From an uncultured Candidatus Poseidoniales archaeon (GTDB lineage: Archaea; Thermoplasmatota; Poseidoniia; Poseidoniales; Thalassarchaeaceae), in assembly GCA_950068635.1 (NCBI GenBank), contig CATMIM010000052.1, positions 1 through 7,023 of the forward strand: a DNA stretch of 7,023 nt, read 5' to 3'. The notes beneath the pieces were generated by a model. The model had not been told where the DNA came from and searched no databases. It saw only the letters and a program-made list of their open reading frames with translations. The first letter of the stretch is position 1, and every line of letters starts with the position of its first letter. Both the position numbers and the translations under genes were made by a program. Below, in pieces: positions 1-6,023 of this stretch.

Positions 1-1
1 G

Positions 2-2542
2 GTCAGCCGACTCCAGCGACAGGAGCGACAACTGCTCGAAGACGCTGAACGATGCCGCGAAGCCCTGCGCGCAGCCGAGACTGCACTCGCCCGCGCCCGC
101 GGAGAACTCGAGAACCGCTCAGGTGCCCGGGCGAGCATGGCTCAGGCCGTGCAGGCAATCATCCAACTCAGGGATTCACGCGAGATCCAAGGCATTCTTG
201 GCTCGCTCAGCGAACTGTGTGCGCCCAAGGATCAGGCGCACGAGGAGGCGCTCGCCTACGCGATGGGTGGAGGCATGAACAGCATCGTCGTCTCCAACGA
301 CGAGGTGGCGGACAGGTGCATCACCTGGCTGCGCAGCAACCGGGCGGGCAGGGCGACCTTCCTGCCGCTCAACAAGCTCACGACACGGCGTCCGCAGGGC
401 AAGGCGCTGATGGTGGCGCGGCAACCCGGTGTGGTGGGCTTCGCCTCGGAACTGCTCGAGTACGACGAATCGATCGAGGCGGCCGTGGTCAACGCGGTGC
501 GCGACACGCTCATCGTCGACAACATGGATGTGGCACGCCGCCACATGGGTGGAGTGCGCATGGTGACGCTCGACGGCAGCATCGTCGATGGCAGTGGTGC
601 GATGATCGGGGGCTCCACCCGCGGGCGGCGCCCGCAGTTCGGCGGTCGACTGCCAGGCGTGGCCGAGGTCGGTCGCAACGAGCAGGAGGTAGAGCGCCTC
701 CGTCTGGTCTCAGAGACGACCGAGGCGGCGCTCACGGAACTCAGGCGCAACGAGCAGGAACTGCGTGCTCGCATCTCGAACCTGACCAACGACGATCACA
801 CACTCAAGATGCGCCTGTGGAAGGAGGACCTGAAGCGGGCGGAGACGCTGTTCGAGCAGACCGACAACCGGGTCAAGGCGGCGCGCAGCAAACTCACCGC
901 AGCGCAGACCGAGGCGAACATCCACGCCGATCGCCTCTCCGAGGCACGTAGCGCACACGAGGAGGCGGTGGAGGCCAGAGCGGCGGCGGCGACGGCTCTG
1001 CAGGATGCGACTCCTGAACACCTCTCAAGGCAACTCCGCGAGGCGGAGCGCAAGCGCACCGACGCCGAGCGAGCGCAGAACGCCGCCGAGCAGGTGCTCA
1101 CGTCCGGACAAGGTCACTCGGACCTGCTCGAGAAGCAGGTCGCAGACTTGGAGCGGCGCCACACCGACCAGGTGACCTCGGCCGACACGTTGCGCACACT
1201 CATCGAGGAGAAGCAGGTCGAGATCTCCACCTCCGAGATTGAACTCGAACAGGTGCGCATAGCGCATCAGGAGGTGTCCGACGAGCATCATGAACTGGAC
1301 GAGCAGCGCTTGGCGCTGCGCGACGAGCGCACCGCGCTCAGAACCCGACTCGAGCAGAAGGCGCGCGACCGTGACAGCGTGCGCAAGCGCATAGACGACC
1401 TCTCGCTGCAGATCGCCCAGAAGCGCCGCTCACTCGAGGAACTCACCGAGGAGATGGCCGAACTCGAGGTGGCACCACCGGAAGGTGATGCTGTGCTGCC
1501 GACGGTGCAGGAGGCGGAGGCGAGTGTCAGGACATTGGATCGCAAGGTGTCCAATCTGGGCGATGTCAACATGCGCGCCATCGAGCAGTACGACGAGACC
1601 GAAGAGCGTCTGGGGAAGCTCACCGATGAGTCGAAGGATCTCAGGACCCACCGAACGGAACTGCTCGAACTGGCGGAGCAGCTGGAGGGAGAGCGCAAGG
1701 ACCGGCTCACCGCCGTGCTGGAGATCGTCAGTGACAACTTCACCCGCACATATGCCCACCTGCAACCGGGTGGTCATGGGGAGCTCAAGTTGGAGAACCC
1801 GAAGAAACCGTTCGAGGGAGGTCTCGAGATGTGGGCCCGTCCCCCTGGCAAGGCGAGCGGGCTGAACCTGCTTTCCGGTGGAGAGAAATCGATGGCGGCG
1901 CTGGCCCTGATCTTCGCCATCCAGGATTACGATCCCTCTCCGTTCTACTACTTCGACGAGGTCGACCAGAATCTGGACACGTTCAACGCCGAGGCGACCG
2001 CCTCGTTGTGCAAGCTGCGCGCCCAGTCTGCGCAGTTCATCATGGTCACACTCAGGAAGGTCTCGCTGGAGATGGCCGACCATCACATCGGCATCACTCA
2101 CGCCGGTGACGGCTGCAGCCGCCTGATCACCGACTTCGGCCGCGAAACGGCCATCGAGGTCGGCGATGCGGCCTACGTCGAGTTGGAGGCGCTGAAGGAG
2201 AACGAGCGCCGCAAGGGGGAGCTCGACGACCTGCCCGTGGTCGACGAGATGCCGCGCACGCCGGAGGAACTGCCGGCGCCCGAGAGTCTGGGCGGGAGTT
2301 CACTGGGGTTGGATTCGGAGGCGGAGGCCGACGGTGATGAGGCGGACGGCACCTTGGAATCACTCGCCGACCGTGCCGATGACTCCCGTGAGGATATGGA
2401 GGAGAAACTCGATGTCGAACTCGCCATCCAGCAGTCAGAGCAGGAAGAACTCGACTCCCGCGATGCCGAGGAAGAGGATTCCGAGGCCGTTGATGGGGAC
2501 ACCGTCATCATCGAGGTGACCGAGGACGACGAAGTCGAGTGA
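2..2542 (+). CDS. smc: Chromosome segregation protein SMC, 5'-truncated by window edge
   Basis: This is the C-terminal 846 residues of an SMC ATPase, the core of the prokaryotic condensin complex; it binds DNA and reshapes chromosomes with ATP. The frame is open from base 2 with no start codon needed, so the first in-frame ATG (137) is internal. Seen in order: end of the ascending coiled coil; hinge domain (about 179-630) with the glycine motif GSGAMIGGS; Glu/Arg/Ala-rich descending coiled coil (about 660-1550); the canonical LGDVNMRAIEQY segment; ABC signature LSGGEKS (1871-1891); Walker B FYYFDEVDQ with Asp-Glu at 1955-1960; and the downstream TLRK..LEMAD..IGIT segment. Full-length SMC is usually about 1,170-1,200 residues, so the N-terminal head with Walker A and roughly 450 residues are missing to the left. 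After the head, about 125 mostly acidic residues form an extra tail. First gene of the smc-scpA-scpB operon. Confidence 0.96.
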   Translation, partial: VSRLQRQERQLLEDAERCREALRAAETALARARGELENRSGARASMAQAVQAIIQLRDSREIQGILGSLSELCAPKDQAHEEALAYAMGGGMNSIVVSNDEVADRCITWLRSNRAGRATFLPLNKLTTRRPQGKALMVARQPGVVGFASELLEYDESIEAAVVNAVRDTLIVDNMDVARRHMGGVRMVTLDGSIVDGSGAMIGGSTRGRRPQFGGRLPGVAEVGRNEQEVERLRLVSETTEAALTELRRNEQELRARISNLTNDDHTLKMRLWKEDLKRAETLFEQTDNRVKAARSKLTAAQTEANIHADRLSEARSAHEEAVEARAAAATALQDATPEHLSRQLREAERKRTDAERAQNAAEQVLTSGQGHSDLLEKQVADLERRHTDQVTSADTLRTLIEEKQVEISTSEIELEQVRIAHQEVSDEHHELDEQRLALRDERTALRTRLEQKARDRDSVRKRIDDLSLQIAQKRRSLEELTEEMAELEVAPPEGDAVLPTVQEAEASVRTLDRKVSNLGDVNMRAIEQYDETEERLGKLTDESKDLRTHRTELLELAEQLEGERKDRLTAVLEIVSDNFTRTYAHLQPGGHGELKLENPKKPFEGGLEMWARPPGKASGLNLLSGGEKSMAALALIFAIQDYDPSPFYYFDEVDQNLDTFNAEATASLCKLRAQSAQFIMVTLRKVSLEMADHHIGITHAGDGCSRLITDFGRETAIEVGDAAYVELEALKENERRKGELDDLPVVDEMPRTPEELPAPESLGGSSLGLDSEAEADGDEADGTLESLADRADDSREDMEEKLDVELAIQQSEQEELDSRDAEEEDSEAVDGDTVIIEVTEDDEVE
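2170..2539 (+). other. Acidic low-complexity C-terminal tail of SMC
   Basis: The SMC head fold should end near the segment DGCSRLITDF (about 2108-2137). The frame then continues for about 125 residues dominated by Glu, Asp, Ser and Ala, with runs such as RDAEEEDSEAVDGD, before the TGA at 2540. Standard SMC proteins end soon after the head, so this is an extension. It is probably disordered. Its function is unknown; electrostatic self-inhibition or partner binding is speculation. Confidence 0.75.
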
Positions 2543-2547
2543 GGGGG
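2541..2547 (+). promoter_or_regulatory. Ribosome binding site of scpA
   Basis: GAGGGGG lies 8 bases before the ATG at 2556 and overlaps the smc stop codon TGA (2540-2542). This supports the 2556 start and translation of scpA from the smc transcript. Confidence 0.7.
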
Positions 2548-2555
2548 ATATTCGC

Positions 2556-3548
2556 ATGAGCGCACTCGACAAGATGGCACTGCGCTCGGACATCATCGCC
2601 TCGATGCTCGGTCATGAGAACGGCGAACTGCAGAAGAGCCAGTACATGGATCACCTGGTCGAACTGGCTGAACTGGAGCAGTCGGAGCATCAGACGCTCG
2701 TCGATCCGTTCGACCGCAGCATCGCCATCGTGCTGCAGATGTTCAACGACGACTCCCTGGACCCGTGGCACGTCGACCTGTCGAAATTCATCACCCTGTT
2801 CAAGGAGCGCATCTCCGCTGCGGAGAACATCGACCTGCCAACATGTGGACGGCTGATTCGGCTGGCCTGGGGGGTGCTGCACGGTCAGGCTGCGACGCTG
2901 ATGGAGCGACAGGAGAGGGCTGATGCGTGGGATGAGGACCCGTGGGCGTTCGACTCTGGCTGGGAGACCGAGTTCGAAGACGACGACTTCGCCTTCACCA
3001 ACCGCGTGCTCTCTGGCCAGGCTGGTGACGCACTGCCCAACTTGTTCGATGGTCGCATCAAGCGGGACGCTGGTCGGCCGGTGACGCTTGGAGAGTTGCT
3101 GCTGTCGCTGGGCGATGCGCACGAGGAAGCGGCTGAGAGGCGCCTGCGGGAAGAGAATCGCCAACGCTACCAGATCGATGTGCAGCACGCGCTCGCCAAC
3201 GTCAAGTCGCGGGTGCACGACGATGACATCGAGGATGACATCCGCCGCTGCTGGAATGCGCTCCGCTCGCTGTCGAGCGCTGGAGAGCCGGTGACCGTCG
3301 GCCAGATCTGTGAACTGCTGCAGGCCGAGGGTGAGGCCGCAGGCTGGGATGCCAAGGAGGCGGAACAGGAGAGCCAGGTGGCTGGGTTCGTCTCGGCGCT
3401 GTTCCTGACGCACAGGGGCTACACAGACATCTGGCAGCTGGAGCAGCCCAACGGGGACATCTTCCTGCAGGACAAGTGGCCGGAAGACACCGATTTCGAT
3501 TCCATCACCGAGAAGTTGGATGTCAGGCTCAACGGGGTGACCGCATGA
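2556..3548 (+). CDS. scpA: Segregation and condensation protein A (kleisin subunit)
   Basis: A 330-residue kleisin that should bridge the two SMC heads and carry ScpB. The N-terminal part (residues about 27-120) contains the archaeal ScpA signature DPWHVDLSKF (69-78) followed by the helix LFKERI, matching the family pattern DPWDIDI. The middle (about 125-240) is highly charged, with acidic clusters and a helix rich in Arg and Glu, as expected for a flexible kleisin linker. The C-terminal part (about 245-305, AGFVSALFLTHRG...QPNGDIFL) matches the winged-helix end of ScpA that contacts an SMC head. The ATG follows a good Shine-Dalgarno site, 13 bases after smc ends. The protein is longer than typical bacterial ScpA (about 250 residues), mainly because of the linker. 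Family identity rests on the DPW motif, the C-terminal pattern and the operon position; residue-level assignment is inference. Confidence 0.9.
   Translation: MSALDKMALRSDIIASMLGHENGELQKSQYMDHLVELAELEQSEHQTLVDPFDRSIAIVLQMFNDDSLDPWHVDLSKFITLFKERISAAENIDLPTCGRLIRLAWGVLHGQAATLMERQERADAWDEDPWAFDSGWETEFEDDDFAFTNRVLSGQAGDALPNLFDGRIKRDAGRPVTLGELLLSLGDAHEEAAERRLREENRQRYQIDVQHALANVKSRVHDDDIEDDIRRCWNALRSLSSAGEPVTVGQICELLQAEGEAAGWDAKEAEQESQVAGFVSALFLTHRGYTDIWQLEQPNGDIFLQDKWPEDTDFDSITEKLDVRLNGVTA
3534..3540 (+). promoter_or_regulatory. Ribosome binding site of scpB
   Basis: GGGGTGA, containing the anti-Shine-Dalgarno match GGTGA, lies inside the end of scpA, 4 bases before the ATG at 3545. It decides the scpB start: an in-frame upstream start at 3476 would give 23 additional residues overlapping scpA and has no comparable site. 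Confidence 0.65.
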
Positions 3549-4351
3549 ACGAAGGGGCGGATGAGACGTCAACCATCGAGGAGGAGATCGTCGTGGAGCC
3601 TGTGGATGATGTTCACCCAGAGCCGGAGATGCTGGACATCCCGGTCGCGGAAGCACCGACTCTGGTGACATTGCTCGAAGCGACCCTGTTCGGCGCCGGG
3701 AAGTCACTCTCGCAGACGGAGCTGGTGGAGCAGTTCGACGCCAAGGAGTCGGCCATCCGCATGGCGCTGCTGGAGCTCAAGGAGAACATCGCTTCCCGCG
3801 AGGGCTGCGCCCTGCAACTGACCGAGATCAACCGCTACTGGGTGCTCGAGGTCAAGCCGGAACTGTCCGACTTCATCCCCAGGATCGCTCGCACCGAGAT
3901 CCCGAAGCGGCTGCTGCGCGCCGCCGCGCTGATCGCCTACCACCAGCCGATGCAGCAGAGCCAGTTGGTCGAAATGCTCGGCCAGGTGACCTACGAGCAC
4001 GTCGGTGACCTCAGGGAACTGGGGCTGATCGACAAGCGCCGGGATGGGAACACACGACGCCTCACCACGACCCGCCGCTTCTCGGAGTACTTCGGCTGCC
4101 CGTACACCGACACCGCCTCCGTGGCGGGCTGGTTCAAGGAGCAGGCGAGGGCCGCCGGGCTCACGGCCAATCAACTTGCGAGGGCCCTTGCACAGGCAGG
4201 CTCCGACGATGACGAGGACGAGGATGAGCTCGACGAGCAGGAACACGAGGAGTCCGGGATCGAGGAAGATGATGCTCCGGTCGAGGAGGTCCTCGAAGGA
4301 GATGCGACCGTCTCGGAAGATCTCGACGCTGCCGAAGAAGCCGCCGAGTGA
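3545..4351 (+). CDS. scpB: Segregation and condensation protein B
   Basis: A 268-residue ScpB, the winged-helix partner that dimerises and binds the ScpA linker. Start codon and scpA stop overlap as ATGA (3545-3548), the usual sign of translational coupling. After an acidic leader (residues 1-38), the first winged helix begins at VTLLEATLFGAGKSLS (about 41-110), matching the ScpB pattern of an opening helix E-A-x-L-F. The second (about 120-185) contains KRLLRAAALIAYHQPM, close to the family's A-L-I-A-Y-x-Q-P motif, followed by DLRELGLI and FSEYFG. From residue 220 to the end the protein is almost entirely acidic (SDDDEDEDELDEQEHEE...). This tail is longer than in well-studied bacterial ScpB. 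The gene ends 6 bases before the convergent HMG-CoA reductase gene. Confidence 0.92.
   Translation: MNEGADETSTIEEEIVVEPVDDVHPEPEMLDIPVAEAPTLVTLLEATLFGAGKSLSQTELVEQFDAKESAIRMALLELKENIASREGCALQLTEINRYWVLEVKPELSDFIPRIARTEIPKRLLRAAALIAYHQPMQQSQLVEMLGQVTYEHVGDLRELGLIDKRRDGNTRRLTTTRRFSEYFGCPYTDTASVAGWFKEQARAAGLTANQLARALAQAGSDDDEDEDELDEQEHEESGIEEDDAPVEEVLEGDATVSEDLDAAEEAAE
4199..4348 (+). other. Acidic C-terminal tail of ScpB
   Basis: Roughly the last 50 residues of ScpB are mainly Asp and Glu, with few aromatic or basic residues, beyond both winged-helix domains. The tail is probably disordered and parallels the SMC tail made from the same operon. Confidence 0.7.
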
Positions 4352-4357
4352 CTCGAT
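4352..4357. other. Convergent gene junction, 6 bases
   Basis: The stop codons of scpB (+) and the reductase gene (-) are 6 bases apart. No hairpin or T-run lies between them, so any transcription terminator must sit inside the opposing coding sequence. Confidence 0.8.
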
Positions 4358-5653
4358 TCACTCGCCACGGACCTGCTTGAGAGCATTCTCGATGGCTTCG
4401 GCGGTGATTCTACCTTCTGCACGGGCGAGTTCGACCACGCTGTCGACCTCGTCCTCGGTCGCACCCGCCGAGACAGCCATGTTGCGAGCGTGGAGCTTCA
4501 TGTGCCCGGCCTGGATGCCGACGGTGGCCAGTGCGCGCAGCGCCCCGAGGTTCTGGGCCATGCCAGCCGCGGCGATTACCTTGGCAAGGTCGTCGGCGCT
4601 GCGTACACCCAGCAGGGCGATGTTCGTCTTGGCGGTGGGGTGGACTGTCACCGCGCCACCGACCAGACCGACTGCCATGGGCAGTTCGATCGAGCCATGC
4701 AGGTTTCCGTCCGCATCCTTCTCCCAGTGGGTCAGGGATGTGTATGTGCGCTCATGAGCGGCGTATGAGTGGGCACCAGACTCGATGGCGCGCCAATCCT
4801 GCCCGCAGGCGAGGGCGATGGCCGAGATGGCGTTCATGATGCCCTTGTTGTGCGTGGTGGCCCGGAATGGGTCAGCCTTGGCGAAATGGTATGCCTGGAT
4901 GATGCCGTCGATCACCTTCCCACCCGCTTCAGCGTCATCTCCGGAGTCTGAGAGTTCTGCGGCGGTGAAGGTCGCGCTCACCCGTGCCAATCGGTGCACG
5001 GCCAGATTGCTGATGATGCGCAGGATGACAGTCCCGCCTGTGATCGCCTCCACTCGTGGGGCAATCGTTTCCGCCATGGTGTTGACCGCGTTGGCACCCA
5101 TCGCATCGCGGCAGTCCACGAGGATGTGAACGATGACCATCTGGCCCGATTCGGTGTCCAGCACGCGGGCTTCGATATCCTTGCATCCACCCCCGAATCG
5201 AACCAGAATCGGGTCCACTTCGTTGCACCTTTCCATGAGCTCATCCTTGGCGTCCAGGACGGCCTGTTTCGAGGCCTCTGCATCGGCACATTCGACCACC
5301 TGGATCTGGCCGATCATGATGGGGTCCGTGTTGTCGCTCGTGAACCCCCCTTTCGCGTGGCATCTCTTGGCTATGTTGGAGGCCGCAGCCACCACGCTCG
5401 GCTCCTCCAATGCGAACGGTACCAAGTAGTGTTCATCGTCGATGATGAAGTTGGTCGCCACCCCTACTGGAAGGGCCAGGGTTCCGACCACATTCTCGAT
5501 GATCCTGTCCGCCGCAGACTCGCTCAACTCCCCTGTCTGGGCCCACGCCTCGACCTGCTCATCTGACAGGCCCGCGAGATCCCGCAGGAGTTCGCGACGC
5601 TCGGAAACGCTGAGCCGGTAGAACCCCTTCAGACGGCTGTTCTCGACCGGCAT
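4358..5653 (-). CDS. mvaA: Class II hydroxymethylglutaryl-CoA reductase
   Basis: Interconverts HMG-CoA and mevalonate with two NAD(P)H; in archaea this feeds isoprenoid ether-lipid synthesis. The 431-residue length fits the class II family (Pseudomonas mevalonii enzyme about 428). Seen, numbering from the ATG at 5653: ENVVGTLALPVGVATNF (53-69); EEP with the probable catalytic Glu84; GGGCKDIE (154-161); nucleotide-binding DAMGAN (183-188, where class I has DAMGMN); THNKGIMN with catalytic Lys270; GQDWRAIE with Asp286; and AGHMKLHARN with catalytic His384 in the C-terminal flap. All four catalytic residues are present. Asp147 aligns with the residue linked to NADH preference in P. mevalonii (Asp146), so NADH use is inferred. 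A GTG at 5659 could add two residues, but GAGGGG (5659-5664) overlaps it and sits 5 bases before the ATG, so I chose the ATG. A soluble enzyme; no membrane segment is seen. Confidence 0.96.
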   Translation of the reverse strand: MPVENSRLKGFYRLSVSERRELLRDLAGLSDEQVEAWAQTGELSESAADRIIENVVGTLALPVGVATNFIIDDEHYLVPFALEEPSVVAAASNIAKRCHAKGGFTSDNTDPIMIGQIQVVECADAEASKQAVLDAKDELMERCNEVDPILVRFGGGCKDIEARVLDTESGQMVIVHILVDCRDAMGANAVNTMAETIAPRVEAITGGTVILRIISNLAVHRLARVSATFTAAELSDSGDDAEAGGKVIDGIIQAYHFAKADPFRATTHNKGIMNAISAIALACGQDWRAIESGAHSYAAHERTYTSLTHWEKDADGNLHGSIELPMAVGLVGGAVTVHPTAKTNIALLGVRSADDLAKVIAAAGMAQNLGALRALATVGIQAGHMKLHARNMAVSAGATEDEVDSVVELARAEGRITAEAIENALKQVRGE

Positions 5654-5658
5654 GTCCA

Positions 5659-5664
5659 CCCCTC
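5659..5664 (-). promoter_or_regulatory. Ribosome binding site of the reductase gene
   Basis: On the minus strand GAGGGG precedes the ATG (5653-5651) by 5 bases. It overlaps the alternative GTG start at 5659-5657, which would have no room for a site of its own. Confidence 0.6.
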
Positions 5665-5689
5665 GCGACGAGGCCAGCCGACCCGCCCC

Positions 5690-5697
5690 CTAAATCA
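5690..5697 (-). promoter_or_regulatory. Possible weak TATA box for the reductase gene
   Basis: On the minus strand a short AT-rich stretch reading GATTTAGG lies about 40 bases before the ATG and follows a purine-rich AAGAAT that could serve as a BRE. Transcription would begin near 5668, giving a short leader that contains the Shine-Dalgarno site. The match to the archaeal TTTATATA consensus is poor, and the stronger AT-rich boxes near 5775-5857 are an alternative. Confidence 0.25.
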
Positions 5698-5771
5698 TTC
5701 TTGGCGGACGAAATCACTCCGTGACAGGTGGTTGAGAACTTGCAGGATACTCAGGTGCATCCAAGTCAATG

Positions 5772-5846
5772 ATGCGTTAATAATCCGTTAATCGGGGGTG
5801 GTTAACGGGTGCAACGGTTCAGGTTATGCGTTATTAACGCGTTAAT
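5772..5846 (+). repeat. Imperfect 21-base direct repeat, two copies
   Basis: The copies lie at 5772-5792 and 5826-5846, offset by 54 bases, and match at 18 of 21 positions. Each begins ATGCGTTA and ends CGTTAAT. Within the first copy two CGTTAAT cores (5775-5781 and 5786-5792) are 11 bases apart, about one helical turn, which is typical of cooperative binding sites on one DNA face. An inverted core (GTTAACG, 5801-5807) lies between the copies. Confidence 0.75.
5833..5846. promoter_or_regulatory. Perfect 14-base palindrome, likely protein-binding site
   Basis: ATTAACGCGTTAAT is its own reverse complement: two head-to-head copies of the CGTTAAT core. It ends 2 bases before the TATA-like box at 5849-5857 and so covers the expected BRE position. 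A dimeric regulator bound here would block TFB/TBP loading for rightward transcription. The identity of the binding protein is not shown by the sequence. Confidence 0.65.
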
Positions 5847-5848
5847 TG

Positions 5849-5857
5849 TTTATATTT
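5849..5857 (+). promoter_or_regulatory. TATA-box-like element
   Basis: TTTATATTT is close to the archaeal box A consensus TTTATATA and stands out in GC-rich DNA. Read rightward, transcription would start near 5880 and give a leader of about 145 bases to the ATG at 6024. Its reverse complement, AAATATAAA, could also serve leftward transcription toward the reductase with a long leader. Its role is inferred from sequence resemblance alone. Confidence 0.5.
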
Positions 5858-6023
5858 GCGCGCGTGTTTGTTTCAGAAATCAGGGGCATCAGGGCCTCGG
5901 CGGTTCATTCAACGTATGCGAACGCGTCCCGAATTCGACGAAACACGCGTAAACATGTTAAGCGACTCGTGAGTTGCCGACGATATGCAGACACAAGGCG
6001 GCAGAAGGCTCGATTTCCCACAT

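Larger units (their letters stand above)
5654..6023. other. Divergent intergenic region with AT-rich repeat core
   Basis: About 370 bases separate the start codons of the divergent reductase and AAA+ genes; I see no convincing gene, tRNA or other RNA in it. It has three parts. The stretch 5654-5770 is GC-rich leader and promoter DNA of the reductase. The stretch 5771-5860 is AT-rich and packed with CGTTAAT elements, a palindrome and a TATA-like box. The stretch 5861-6023 contains a GCGCGCG run, two ACGCGT hexamers (5922-5927 and 5945-5950; a third lies in the palindrome at 5837-5842) and the AT-rich segment TAAACATGTTAAG (5950-5962). The last could be a promoter element for a transcript starting near 5985. 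Confidence 0.8.

Noticed and set aside
52..951. Plus-strand frame of 299 codons at the left edge
   Set aside because: It is out of frame with smc, whose hinge and coiled coil occupy the same bases, and it is Arg/Gly-rich as expected for a shifted GC-rich gene.
2508..3707. Long minus-strand reading frame (about 400 codons) opposite scpA
   Set aside because: It lies antisense to scpA, which has clear family motifs, a ribosome site and operon spacing. Long antisense frames are common in GC-rich genes, and its product has no recognisable motif.
4340..4370. Terminator between scpB and the reductase gene
   Set aside because: No hairpin and no T-run on either strand in the short convergent gap.
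4044..5228. Several overlapping frames on both strands within scpB and the reductase gene
   Set aside because: They are low-complexity Ser/Arg/Pro-rich translations antisense to or out of frame with two well-supported genes.
5725..5757. Two CAGGTG hexamers 27 bases apart upstream of the reductase gene
   Set aside because: Short direct repeats without extended similarity or symmetry; chance is likely.
5902..5910. GGTTCATTC, resembling the T-loop of a tRNA
   Set aside because: No acceptor stem, D-arm or anticodon arm could be assembled around it on either strand.
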